Of a stretch of DNA of 64,000 bases, positions 25,908 to 33,940 are shown in pieces. The translations under genes and the position numbers were made by a program. The DNA is taken from NCBI RefSeq assembly GCF_010501075.1, contig NZ_QVMN01000007.1, positions 251,511 through 315,510 on the forward strand. Reading direction: 5' to 3'. The notes beneath the pieces were generated by a model. The model saw only the letters and a list, made by a program, of their open reading frames with translations. It had not been told where the DNA came from and made no database searches. Position 1 is the first letter of the stretch. Every line of letters starts with the position of its first letter. This DNA is from Dysgonomonas sp. 25 (GTDB taxonomy: Bacteria > Bacteroidota > Bacteroidia > Bacteroidales > Dysgonomonadaceae).

Positions 25908-26741
25908 ATGGGAAAAGATATTAATATTGATTCTAGTGAATGGGTAGACCTTGTCTTCGACGGAAGAAACAAGCAATACGGAGCATACCACTTGCGTCAG
26001 ACATCGGACAAACGTTATGTAGTAGCATACATTGCAGTGATTATATTTGTCATCCTTTTGGCTGTAGTGCCAAGATTGATAAGTGCTGTAAGTGAGCTCG
26101 CTAACAGAAACAGGGTTGAGAACATAGACGAAGACTTCGCTCTCTCGAAAGTTGAGATGGACCAACAGGTTCCGGAAGAAAACATCGTGAAAGAAGAAGT
26201 TGCTCCTCCGCCTCCACCTTTGAAATCGACTATCAAATTTACGCCTCCTGTTATCAAGAAGGACGAAGAGGTAGCCGAAGACAAAGAAATGAAAGCGGTG
26301 AGTGAAGTTCTCGAAACCAAACTTCAAGTTTCGATGGCAGACGTAAAAGGTACCGACGAAAAATTTGGTGTGGACATTGCAACACTGAAAGACCATAAGG
26401 TTGTGATGCAAGAGAAACCCCAAGAAAAACCGTTCACTACTGTAGAACAGATGCCAACTTTCCCTGGCGGAGAAGGTGAAATGAACAAATTTATCCGTAA
26501 CAACCTGAAATACCCTATCTCTGCACAAGAGAACAGTATCCAGGGACGTGTAACAGTTCGTTTCGTTGTAACTGCTTCAGGAGAGATTTCAGATGTAAGA
26601 GTATTGAAGGGTATCGACCCTGCCTGCGACAGAGAAGCTGTGCGCGTGGTGAAATCGATGCCGAAATGGATCCCGGGTAAGCAAAATGGACGTCAAGTAG
26701 CCGTTTATTTTACATTGCCTATCGTATTCAAACTTCAATAA
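25908..26741 (+). CDS. tonB: Energy transducer TonB
   Basis: 277 residues. An N-terminal cytoplasmic stretch of about 38 residues (WVDLVFDGRNKQYGAYHLR, a conserved Bacteroidota TonB motif) precedes a membrane helix near residues 40-58. A spacer with APPPPPLKST and FTPPVI follows, then the TonB C-terminal domain from about residue 178: PTFPGGEGEMNKFIRNNLKY, GRVTVRFVVTASGEI, DREAVRVVKSMPKW and YFTLPIVFKL. It links the ExbBD motor to outer-membrane TonB-dependent receptors. A 12-bp hairpin terminator follows the stop, separating it from the next three genes. Confidence 0.93.
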   Translation: MGKDINIDSSEWVDLVFDGRNKQYGAYHLRQTSDKRYVVAYIAVIIFVILLAVVPRLISAVSELANRNRVENIDEDFALSKVEMDQQVPEENIVKEEVAPPPPPLKSTIKFTPPVIKKDEEVAEDKEMKAVSEVLETKLQVSMADVKGTDEKFGVDIATLKDHKVVMQEKPQEKPFTTVEQMPTFPGGEGEMNKFIRNNLKYPISAQENSIQGRVTVRFVVTASGEISDVRVLKGIDPACDREAVRVVKSMPKWIPGKQNGRQVAVYFTLPIVFKLQ

Positions 26742-26800
26742 TTATTCAATGTTTTCAAACTGAGGTCTGAAAATGACATTAGAATAGAAATACAAAGTAG

Positions 26801-26840
26801 AAAGAAGAGAAGCTGGATAACATCTTCTCTTCTTTTTCGA
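26801..26840 (+). terminator. Terminator or attenuator after tonB
   Basis: A perfect 12-bp stem AAAGAAGAGAAG / CTTCTCTTCTTT (26801-26812 and 26824-26835) with an 11-nt loop runs into TTTTTC. The next start codon is only 10 bp later, so part of the transcript may read through to the downstream genes. Confidence 0.8.
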
Positions 26841-26849
26841 ATTTAGAAA

Positions 26850-27059
26850 ATGGACAATAACAAAGAAAAAGACAAAAAAAGTTTCAGATTTATATGGAGT
26901 TTACTCATGGTATTCATCTATATGGGTATAGCATACCTATTCACAATGACACCGATTTTTGAGGATAAAATAGATTGGAATATACGAGTAGGAATAGCTA
27001 TATTGGTCACAATATATGCAATAATCAGAGGATATCGTCTCTGGAAATTAGGAAAATAA
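26850..27059 (+). CDS. Small two-helix membrane protein
   Basis: 69 residues: a charged cytoplasmic start (MDNNKEKDKKSFRF), a first membrane segment (SLLMVFIYMGIAYLFTM), a short loop with acidic residues, a second segment (VGIAILVTIYAIIRGYRL) and a basic end. I do not recognise a named family. It lies between tonB and the PstS-like gene, 37 bp before the latter, and small proteins in this slot are common in related loci, so it may be an accessory of the TonB motor. Coding status is supported by length, codon use and position. Confidence 0.7.
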   Translation: MDNNKEKDKKSFRFIWSLLMVFIYMGIAYLFTMTPIFEDKIDWNIRVGIAILVTIYAIIRGYRLWKLGK

Positions 27060-27096
27060 AATCTGAAAAACAAAAATCTTTATAAATAAGACGCTT

Positions 27097-28074
27097 ATGA
27101 AAAAACTTGGATTCATTCTATGTATTTCGACTATAATTGTTTTTTTCACCTCCTGTTACGAAAACAAGTCGACACGGACTGATACTATGACCAGCGGTAT
27201 AGCTGAAATAGTAGTGGACGAGTGTATGGCGCCCATCATAGACGAACAGATAAACGTATTCGAGGCACTATACCCGAATGCGACAATTATCCCTACCTAC
27301 ACCAACGAGTACGATGCATACCAGATGTTAGTAAACGACAGTATGCGCCTCATCATCGGAGCACGCGAACTTACTCCGGGAGAAGAGGCAAAAATAAAAG
27401 CACGCGAACAGCGTGTATTAACTCACAAAATAGCTGTCGACGGGGTAGCAATCATTGTAAATCCTCAGAACAAGTTATCATACCTCTCGACTGCCGATCT
27501 AAAAAAAGTATTTACCGGGCAAGCAACCAATTGGAAAGATATACACCCAGGTTCGAAATTGGGTAATATATCTGTCGTATTCGACAGCCCCAACTCAAGT
27601 ACTGTCCGCTTCATACAAGACTCGATATGCCGCAAAGATCCGCTCGGATCGAATGTAAAAGCCATATCTAAAGATACAGCCACTATAAATATCAATGAAA
27701 AAACCCCCAACCAGAGGGTATTGGATTACGTTTCATCTACGCCTAATGCAATGGGTGTAATAGGGGTAAACTGGATAAGCAACCCGACGGACACTACAAG
27801 CCTCAGCTTCATAAACGGCATAAAAGTGCTGGCTGTGAGCAAGGACGAAGTAGCAACGCCGGACAACAGCTACCAGCCTTATCCGTATCAGTTTGCATTA
27901 AATCAATATCCACTGCAAAGAGATATTTATATAATAATAACAGATCCCAGTGGTGGATTACCCTCAGGATTTGTTAATTTTGTTACAAAAGAAAAAGGAC
28001 AACGCATCATACTCAAGGCTGGATTACTTCCGGCAACACAATTAACGCGTTTGGTCCGCATAACAACCGATTAG
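27097..28074 (+). CDS. PstS-like substrate-binding lipoprotein
   Basis: 325 residues with a lipoprotein leader ending FFTSC (Cys near residue 20). The body is a PstS-type periplasmic binding domain: GIAEIVVDECMAPIIDEQ, VDGVAIIVNPQNKLSYLS and DLKKVFTGQATNWKDI (the usual LsxxqlkxIFsGxixnW motif), then VFDSPNSSTVRFIQDS in place of the phosphate-binding RsdgSGT loop, and GVIGVNWIS. The changed loop and the absence of pstCAB make classical phosphate import doubtful. It is followed 50 bp later by a TPR protein, and preceded by the TonB motor genes; a signalling or scaffold role is possible. Confidence 0.82.
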   Translation: MKKLGFILCISTIIVFFTSCYENKSTRTDTMTSGIAEIVVDECMAPIIDEQINVFEALYPNATIIPTYTNEYDAYQMLVNDSMRLIIGARELTPGEEAKIKAREQRVLTHKIAVDGVAIIVNPQNKLSYLSTADLKKVFTGQATNWKDIHPGSKLGNISVVFDSPNSSTVRFIQDSICRKDPLGSNVKAISKDTATININEKTPNQRVLDYVSSTPNAMGVIGVNWISNPTDTTSLSFINGIKVLAVSKDEVATPDNSYQPYPYQFALNQYPLQRDIYIIITDPSGGLPSGFVNFVTKEKGQRIILKAGLLPATQLTRLVRITTD

Positions 28075-28124
28075 AAATTAAATTTATTAAACCTGAAATA
28101 ATAACCTTGAAAATAAATAAAAGT

Positions 28125-29780
28125 ATGAAGATGAAATTTTTATTTGGCGCAATACTTAGCTTAGCTTTCAGTATCGGCGCATTCGCTCAGAGCCCGGGGG
28201 TAGACTATTACAGACTTGGGGAGAAAAAATTGGCTAAAGAGGTATTAACGAAAGAAATCAGCCAGAATCCGGCACAGGCATATTATTACTTAGGTCAGTT
28301 AGCTTTTCAGGCAGGTAACATGGCCGAAGCTAAAGCCAACTACGAAAAAGGATTGGCTGCCAATGCCGAAAGTGCAATCAATCAGATAGGTATTGCTAAA
28401 ATGGATCTGAAAAGCAATACTAAAGAAGCGGCTAAAACGCTGAACAATATTGCAAAAAAGAACAAAAAGGATGTAGTTGTCCTTACTGAAATCGCACAAG
28501 CATACCTGGATAACGGTATGATAAAAGAAGCTTTGGAAAAAGCGGAAGAAGTGCGCAAAGCAGACAAAAAATCAGCATTAGGATACATCATCGAAGGTGA
28601 TATTTATGCTAAAGAAAACAAAGCGGGTGATGCTGCAACTCAATACGAGCAGGCATATACATTCGATCCTTCAAGCACAATTGCTTATGTGAAATATGCA
28701 AAGGTATATGAAGGAATCAATTCGGAATCATCTAAAAGCATGCTCCGCAAAGCACTCGAAATCAATCCTAAATTCGCTATCATCAACAAGTATCTGGGAG
28801 ATTTGAACTACTCTACCGGACACTATGCGCTTGCTATCGACTCGTACAGCAAATACTTTGCTGCCGGTGACTACTCTATCGACGACCTTACGCGCTATGC
28901 TGGAGCTTATTTCTTCACCGATAATTATACTGAAGCTGAACGCTTGATTTCGGAAGGGATGAAAAAAGAGCCGAACAACTTCGTGTTGAACCGCCTGTTG
29001 ATGTATACACAAGCCAGCACCAAAGATTACGACAATGCACTGGCTACCGCTGATAAATTCTTTAACCGTCAACTGGCAGGAGATGAGAAATACATCCCTC
29101 GCGACTACGAAACGTATGGCGAAATCCTGCTCGAATCAGGCGATGTACAAGGAGCTTTGGCGCAATATGCTAAATTGATAGAATTGGATGAAACTAAACA
29201 ATCTATCTACAAAGATGTAGCGACAAGACTTGCCAACGAAGATAAAAACGCCGAAGCTGCTGCCGTATATGCTAAGTATATCGAAACTGCAGGCGAAGCT
29301 GTAGAATCACTCGACTTCTATCAATTGGGACGCTACTACTATCTGGCAGCGCAAAACCTTATCAAAGAAGAAGACGAAGATATGGTTGCTCTCCGCAACT
29401 CGTATATCGAAGCGGGAGACAAAGCATTCACAACTGTGACAGAACGTCTTCCTGACAATTTCTTAGGCTACTTCTGGAGAGCCCGTATCCACACTCTGGC
29501 AGACCCTAACACTACCGAAGGTTTAGCTAAACCTTATTACGAAGATACTGCCCGTGTGATTACTGAAAGCGGCGAAGTCGAAGAAAATGCAGGTATACTT
29601 GTCGAAGCATATACTTATCTCGCATACTACAACTATCTGCAATGGGTAGAAAATACCAATGCGAAAAAAACGACTGCTGCCAACGAAGCTAAAGCAAACA
29701 TGAAGAAATACACCGAAGCATTGTTGGAAGTAGATCCGACGAATGCAACAGGACAGCAATTCATGGAAGTATTGAAATAA
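28125..29780 (+). CDS. Periplasmic tetratricopeptide-repeat protein
   Basis: 551 residues from the ATG at 28125; a TTG six codons upstream is less likely. The signal peptide is FLFGAILSLAFSIGAFAQ, so the protein is exported. It contains about ten TPR-like helix pairs, recognisable by A/Y/A-spaced units such as AYYYLGQLAFQAGNMAEAKANYEKGL (in part), AGDAATQYEQAYTFDPSS, GHYALAIDSYSKYFAAG and NYTEAERLISEGMKKEPNN. It ends with a helix-rich EAKANMKKYTEALLEVDP unit. TPR arrays bind proteins. Its place after the PstS-like gene in the TonB locus suggests a scaffold for the envelope machinery. A strong terminator follows. Confidence 0.88.
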   Translation: MKMKFLFGAILSLAFSIGAFAQSPGVDYYRLGEKKLAKEVLTKEISQNPAQAYYYLGQLAFQAGNMAEAKANYEKGLAANAESAINQIGIAKMDLKSNTKEAAKTLNNIAKKNKKDVVVLTEIAQAYLDNGMIKEALEKAEEVRKADKKSALGYIIEGDIYAKENKAGDAATQYEQAYTFDPSSTIAYVKYAKVYEGINSESSKSMLRKALEINPKFAIINKYLGDLNYSTGHYALAIDSYSKYFAAGDYSIDDLTRYAGAYFFTDNYTEAERLISEGMKKEPNNFVLNRLLMYTQASTKDYDNALATADKFFNRQLAGDEKYIPRDYETYGEILLESGDVQGALAQYAKLIELDETKQSIYKDVATRLANEDKNAEAAAVYAKYIETAGEAVESLDFYQLGRYYYLAAQNLIKEEDEDMVALRNSYIEAGDKAFTTVTERLPDNFLGYFWRARIHTLADPNTTEGLAKPYYEDTARVITESGEVEENAGILVEAYTYLAYYNYLQWVENTNAKKTTAANEAKANMKKYTEALLEVDPTNATGQQFMEVLK

Positions 29781-29802
29781 TACGCCTTAAAATATATGAC
29801 AG

Positions 29803-29836
29803 AACCGGTATTATTGTTAATACCGGTTTTTCTTTT
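29803..29836 (+). terminator. Terminator of the TonB locus
   Basis: An 11-bp perfect stem AACCGGTATTA / TAATACCGGTT with loop TTGT (29803-29828) is followed by TTTCTTTTTG. It lies 23 bp after the TPR gene. Confidence 0.9.
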
Positions 29837-29867
29837 TGTCCGAATCAAAGAAAATATTGTATCTTTG
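29836..29867 (+). promoter_or_regulatory. Promoter of metK
   Basis: TTG at 29836-29838 and TATCTTTG at 29860-29867 with 21 bp spacing. The predicted start is shortly before the SAM-II-like element, leaving a leader of about 120 nt. Confidence 0.7.
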
Positions 29868-29882
29868 CACCAGAATTAAATT

Positions 29883-29935
29883 ACGTGGATAGATTTGTAT
29901 GATTGCAACCACAGGAAAAAATGCTAAAACATGTT
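29883..29935 (+). ncRNA. SAM-II-type riboswitch in the metK leader
   Basis: The leader reads ACGTGG, ATAGATTTGTATG, ATTGCAACCAC, a purine-rich link, and ATGCTAAAACATG. The order matches the SAM-II (metA motif) consensus: stem P1 (here GTGG/CCAC), an invariant GATTT, an invariant ATTGCA just before the P1 return strand, and GCTAAAA in the pseudoknot strand. ATG in the loop can pair with CAT after the GCTAAAA. The element sits about 60 bp before the start codon, close enough to control translation or a further fold. Confidence 0.82.
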
Positions 29936-29994
29936 TCTCCCCTGCAAACATATACTCATCCTCCTATTTATTATTAATAATTTAATAACAGATT

Positions 29995-31263
29995 ATGAGT
30001 TATTTATTTACATCCGAATCGGTATCGGAAGGGCATCCTGACAAAGTTGCCGACCAAATTTCCGACGCCTTGCTTGACGAGTTTCTGGCTTACGACCCGA
30101 ACTCTAAAGTAGCTTGCGAAACATTAGTAACAACCGGACAGGTCATATTGGCCGGAGAAGTAAAATCCAACGCTTACATCGACATTCCCGAAACGGCCCG
30201 CAAAGTAATCAGCCACATAGGTTACACCAAAAGCGAATATCGCTTCGATGCAGATTCGTGCGGAGTATTGTCAGCCATCCACGAACAGTCGGACGACATC
30301 AACCGTGGTGTGGACGGAAAAACAGATCCGATGGATCAAGGTGCCGGCGACCAAGGGATGATGTTCGGCTATGCCACAAACGAAACAGACAATTACATGC
30401 CATTGGCGCTGGACTTGTCGCACGCTTTATTGTTGGAATTGGCTGCTATCCGTAAGAACGAATTGCACCTGATGCCTTATCTCCGTCCCGATGCCAAATC
30501 GCAGGTAACGATAGAATATGACGACAACGGAACGCCTTTGCGTATCGACACAATCGTTATCTCTACACAACACGACGATTTCGGCGATGACGAAACCATG
30601 CAGCAGAAAATCCGCGAAGATGTTATCAACATCCTTATCCCGCGCGTGAAAGAGAAATATAAATTCCGCGAAGATGTATTGAAACTTTTCTCGGGAGATA
30701 TCAAATATTACGTCAACCCTACGGGACGATTCGTTATCGGCGGCCCTCACGGCGACACAGGTCTGACAGGCCGCAAAATCATCGTAGACACTTATGGTGG
30801 AAAAGGCGCGCACGGCGGTGGAGCTTTCTCGGGCAAAGACCCATCGAAGGTAGACCGTTCGGCAGCGTATGCAGCCCGCCATATTGCGAAAAACTTAGTG
30901 GCCGCCGGAATAGCATCCGAGGTATTGGTACAGGTTTCGTATGCGATAGGTGTTGCCCGCCCGATGAATATCTACGTGAATACGTACGGAAAAAGCAATG
31001 TAAACCTCTCTGACGGCGAAATAGCCAAGAAGGTGGAAGCCTTATTCGATATGCGCCCGAAAGCGATAGAGGAACGCCTGAAACTGCGTAATCCTATCTA
31101 CTCGGAAACGGCTGCATACGGACATATGGGACGCGAACCGAAAGTGGTGAAAAAGCATTTTACTTCGCGCTACAACCCGGAAGGGATAACCTGCGAGGTG
31201 GAGTTGTTTACATGGGAGAAACTCGACTATGTAAATGAAATAAAATCAGCCTTTTCGCTCTGA
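29995..31263 (+). CDS. metK: S-adenosylmethionine synthetase
   Basis: 422 residues, longer than the 384 of Escherichia coli MetK. Motifs: [20 protein letters not shown] with the catalytic His, [40 protein letters not shown] and the P-loop [19 protein letters not shown]. The extra length is partly between about residues 170 and 210 ([20 protein letters not shown]) and matches other Bacteroidota enzymes. It makes SAM from methionine and ATP in the cytoplasm. The gene is alone in its promoter unit behind a SAM-II-like riboswitch, giving feedback by its own product. Confidence 0.97.
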   Translation: MSYLFTSESVSEGHPDKVADQISDALLDEFLAYDPNSKVACETLVTTGQVILAGEVKSNAYIDIPETARKVISHIGYTKSEYRFDADSCGVLSAIHEQSDDINRGVDGKTDPMDQGAGDQGMMFGYATNETDNYMPLALDLSHALLLELAAIRKNELHLMPYLRPDAKSQVTIEYDDNGTPLRIDTIVISTQHDDFGDDETMQQKIREDVINILIPRVKEKYKFREDVLKLFSGDIKYYVNPTGRFVIGGPHGDTGLTGRKIIVDTYGGKGAHGGGAFSGKDPSKVDRSAAYAARHIAKNLVAAGIASEVLVQVSYAIGVARPMNIYVNTYGKSNVNLSDGEIAKKVEALFDMRPKAIEERLKLRNPIYSETAAYGHMGREPKVVKKHFTSRYNPEGITCEVELFTWEKLDYVNEIKSAFSL

Positions 31264-31291
31264 TAAATAATAAATTCCCCAACAAGGATTT

Positions 31292-32041
31292 ATGATGACC
31301 GGACTAAAACATATATGCTCAATGGCTAACGGGATAACCACACACGAAGGAATCCCGTTACCATTTAGTCTGGATCAGACAAACGCCGCTTTTATACTGG
31401 TTCTCATCTGCTTAATATCCTTTGCTTTTATTTACAAAGGGGATTTTGCCACGATGAAAGTCAACCTGTATGCGCTCGTTTCTTTCAACAGGAATAAGCG
31501 GATAGAGACCGAATATACGGTAAAAAACACCTGGCATACGTACTACCTCATCCTGCAATTTACCATTCTCAGTTCGATAAGTATCTACAGCATACTCAGC
31601 GAACAAATGGGATATGAAGCAGAACATCACCCTTTGAGGACAATCGCCCTATTTGGCCTGTTCGTAAGCCTCTTTATATTCGCCAAATTTCTGATATATA
31701 ATCTGGTAGGATTCATATACAACATGCAGGAAGAAATAACGCTTTTCAAGCACTGGAGCATCGTTCTCATGGAGTTTCTGGGCATCAGTTATTTCATACC
31801 TACGCTTTTGCTGCTATATGCCGATTACTGGCATACAGAAATTGCCCTATTTATGATCGCACTGTTCATTATAGCGCAATTAATTCTTTTTTGCAGGCTA
31901 ATTGTATATTTTGTCCGGGAAAAATTAAACTTTTTGTTTTTGATTGCCTACCTTTGCAGTGTGGAAATTATACCATGCATATTCTTAGCCTCAGGGCTAC
32001 TATTTTTGTACAAAACAGATGAGTTGACTGTATTATGGTGA
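31292..32041 (+). CDS. DUF4271 family membrane protein
   Basis: 249 residues with six membrane helices (first at about residues 32-48, last at about 223-240). The family is DUF4271, found in Bacteroidota only as far as I know and regularly adjacent to hemD, as here. No function is known. The ATG at 31292 is followed by a second ATG at 31295, and either could be used. Its last 7 bp overlap the start of hemD, so the two are translationally linked. Confidence 0.85.
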   Translation: MMTGLKHICSMANGITTHEGIPLPFSLDQTNAAFILVLICLISFAFIYKGDFATMKVNLYALVSFNRNKRIETEYTVKNTWHTYYLILQFTILSSISIYSILSEQMGYEAEHHPLRTIALFGLFVSLFIFAKFLIYNLVGFIYNMQEEITLFKHWSIVLMEFLGISYFIPTLLLLYADYWHTEIALFMIALFIIAQLILFCRLIVYFVREKLNFLFLIAYLCSVEIIPCIFLASGLLFLYKTDELTVLW

Positions 32042-32790
32042 AAGTGAAAAAAATTCTTATCTCGCAGCCAAGCCCCAAAACCGAGAAATCCCCTTATTTC
32101 GATATTGCCGAAAAATATAAGGTTCAAATGGATTTCAGACCGTTTATCAGGGTAGAAGGTATTGATGCCAAAGAATTCAGAGCTCAAAAGATAAATATAC
32201 CTGACTATACGGCTGTTATATTTACCGCTAAAGTTGCTATCGACCACTTCTTTGCCTTGTGCGAAGAGCTGCGTATAGCAATGCCCGAGACTATGAAATA
32301 TTTTTGTATCTCCGAAGCGGTGGCTCTATACCTGCAAAAATATACCGTATATCGTAAACGCAAAATATTTTTCAGTACGACAGGCAAAATGGACGGATTG
32401 TCTACTGCGCTGACTAAACATAGTAAGGACAAATACCTGTTGCCGGTTTCGGATGTACATCAGGAGGATTTGACCGTTGTGCTGAACGAAAAGAAAATAG
32501 ATTATACCAAAGCCGTGATGTACCGCACGGTAAGCAACGACATCACCGAAGACGAAATAATGTCTTACGACATGCTTATATTCTTCAGCCCTTCGGGTAT
32601 TGCGTCTTTGCTCAAAAATGCACCGAACTTCAAACAGGAGGAACGGGCTATCGGATGTTTCGGGGCGGCGACTGCCAAAGCTATCAAAGATGCCGGACTA
32701 CGGTTAGATTGCGAGGCTCCTCTGCCGGGAATGCCGTCGATGACTGCTGCTTTGGAAGCGTTCCTGAAAGAGAATCATAAGAAGAAATAA
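32035..32790 (+). CDS. hemD: Uroporphyrinogen-III synthase
   Basis: 251 residues of the HemD fold, two Rossmann-like lobes joined by linkers: KKILISQPSPKTEKSPYFDI at the start, DYTAVIFTAKVAIDHFFAL, YFCISEAVALYL, then YDMLIFFSPSGIASLL, the most conserved block, and GCFGAATAKAIKDAGLRLD. HemD proteins diverge strongly, so the family is called on order and these blocks. It closes the tetrapyrrole ring in haem, sirohaem and B12 synthesis. It shares an operon with the DUF4271 gene. A terminator follows. Confidence 0.88.
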   Translation: MVKVKKILISQPSPKTEKSPYFDIAEKYKVQMDFRPFIRVEGIDAKEFRAQKINIPDYTAVIFTAKVAIDHFFALCEELRIAMPETMKYFCISEAVALYLQKYTVYRKRKIFFSTTGKMDGLSTALTKHSKDKYLLPVSDVHQEDLTVVLNEKKIDYTKAVMYRTVSNDITEDEIMSYDMLIFFSPSGIASLLKNAPNFKQEERAIGCFGAATAKAIKDAGLRLDCEAPLPGMPSMTAALEAFLKENHKKK

Positions 32791-32815
32791 TTTTTCTACA
32801 TATAATAGTGTATCA

Positions 32816-32852
32816 AAGGCTTAACGTTGCATTGTCAGGGTTAAGCTTTTTT
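32816..32852 (+). terminator. Terminator after hemD
   Basis: AGGCTTAAC (32817-32825) pairs with GTTAAGCTT (32840-32848) with one G-T, around a 14-nt loop, and continues into TTTTTTA. It lies 26 bp after the hemD stop. Confidence 0.75.
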
Positions 32853-32895
32853 ATTAAGAATGTGAATCGGTTTGTGATAGGTTTATCTATGTTTT

Positions 32896-32935
32896 AGTTA
32901 CAAGTTACTTCGTGCTTCGCACAGTTACGAGTTAC
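32896..32935 (+). repeat. Dispersed 40-nt hairpin element, copy R3
   Basis: AGTTACAAGTTAC, TTC, inner hairpin GTGC-TTC-GCAC, then AGTTACGAGTTAC. It lies at the left end of the 300-bp tandem-repeat region. The inner stem differs from the GCCC/GGGC of the copy at 1545 at both paired positions. Confidence 0.75.
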
Positions 32936-33007
32936 TAGTAAATAAGTTTACGAGAAAAGGGTAACACTGAGTTTCTCAGAGGAGACACTGAGGTACACTG
33001 AGAAAAA

Positions 33008-33780
33008 GTAACTCCATAAAAAAAATACTCCAGAGCGATGGAGGTAAGTAGAGAAATGTTACTTTTTATTGTCACTTCGAACGAAGGAGAGAAGTCTCTT
33101 CCCGATAAAGCGACGAGATGCTTCGGTTCACTCAGCATGACAAGAACCATTGAGCTGCACTGAGAAAAAGTAACTCGATAGAAAACGCCCGAAAGAAGTA
33201 TACTTGTGTTACTTTTTGAGAAAGTGTCCTTAGAAAGACTTGGTGCTCGTGGTGGTTAAGTAATTATTCAGTTGACGAGTAAACAAGTTTACAAGTAGAC
33301 AAGAAAAGTAACTCCATAGAAAAAATACTCCAGAGCGATGGAGGGAAGTAGAGAAATGTTACTTTTTTATTGTCACTTCGAACGAAGGTGAGAAGTCTTT
33401 TCCCGATAAAGCGGCGAGATGCTTCGTTTCACTCAGCATGACAAGAACCATTGAGCTGTACTGAGAAAAAGTAACTCGATAGAAAACGCCCGAAAGAAGT
33501 ATACTTGTGTTACTTTTTGGGAAAGTGTCCTTAGAAAGACTTGGTGCTCGTGGCGGTTAAGTAATTATTCAGTTGACGAGTAAACAAGTTGACAAGTAAA
33601 GTAACTCTATAGGAAAATACTCCAAAGCGATGGAGAGAAGTAGAGAAATGTTACTTTTTTATTGTCACTTCGAACGAAGGTGAGAAGTCTCTTCCCGATA
33701 AAGCGGCGAGATGCTTCGTTTCACTCAGCATGACAAGAACCATTAAGCTGTACTAAGAAAAAGTAACTCGATAGAAAATA
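33008..33780. repeat. Tandem array of a 300-bp non-coding unit, 2.6 copies
   Basis: Units start at 33008, 33308 and 33601 (periods 300 and 293 bp) and the third stops near 33780. Each starts GTAACTC(C/T)ATA and contains a CTCC-GGAG hairpin, AAATGTTACTTTTT, a long imperfect inverted repeat from TTGTCACTTCGAACGAAGG to GCTTCGTTTCACTCAGCATG, AAAAAGTAACTCGATAG, AAGTATACTT and GTTACTTTTT. Units differ by scattered single substitutions and short indels. A partial unit end (ACTGAGAAAAAGTAACTC) precedes the first. No ORF is conserved across the units. Confidence 0.92.
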
Positions 33781-33940
33781 TCGTTTCTTTGCACCGGTTT
33801 TCGAAATATTACACACTGATAATCAGAAAAATAAACATCTAAAGACGCTAAAAAAAGTAACAAAAAGTAATACGAAAAAGCGACACATATGTCACCTTTT
33901 AGGGGGATAAAAGAAGTCACTGATTCGCATAAATGGCTAT

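Larger units (their letters stand above)
32853..33940. other. Gene-free region between hemD and the YgjP-type gene
   Basis: About 1.09 kb with no credible gene. It contains the 40-nt element at 32896, the tandem array at 33008-33780, and a right flank with an AAAAAG-GACACATATGTC-CTTTT palindrome near 33876-33900 that could act as a terminator or operator 40 bp before the next start. The short ORFs here run through the repeats and change between units. Confidence 0.7.

Noticed and set aside
32935..33150. 71-codon ORF in the tandem repeat block
   Set aside because: The frame is not kept in the second and third repeat units, and there is no start context or homology.
33008..33780. Possible CRISPR array
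   Set aside because: The repeats are about 300 bp in direct tandem with no spacers, and no cas genes are near.
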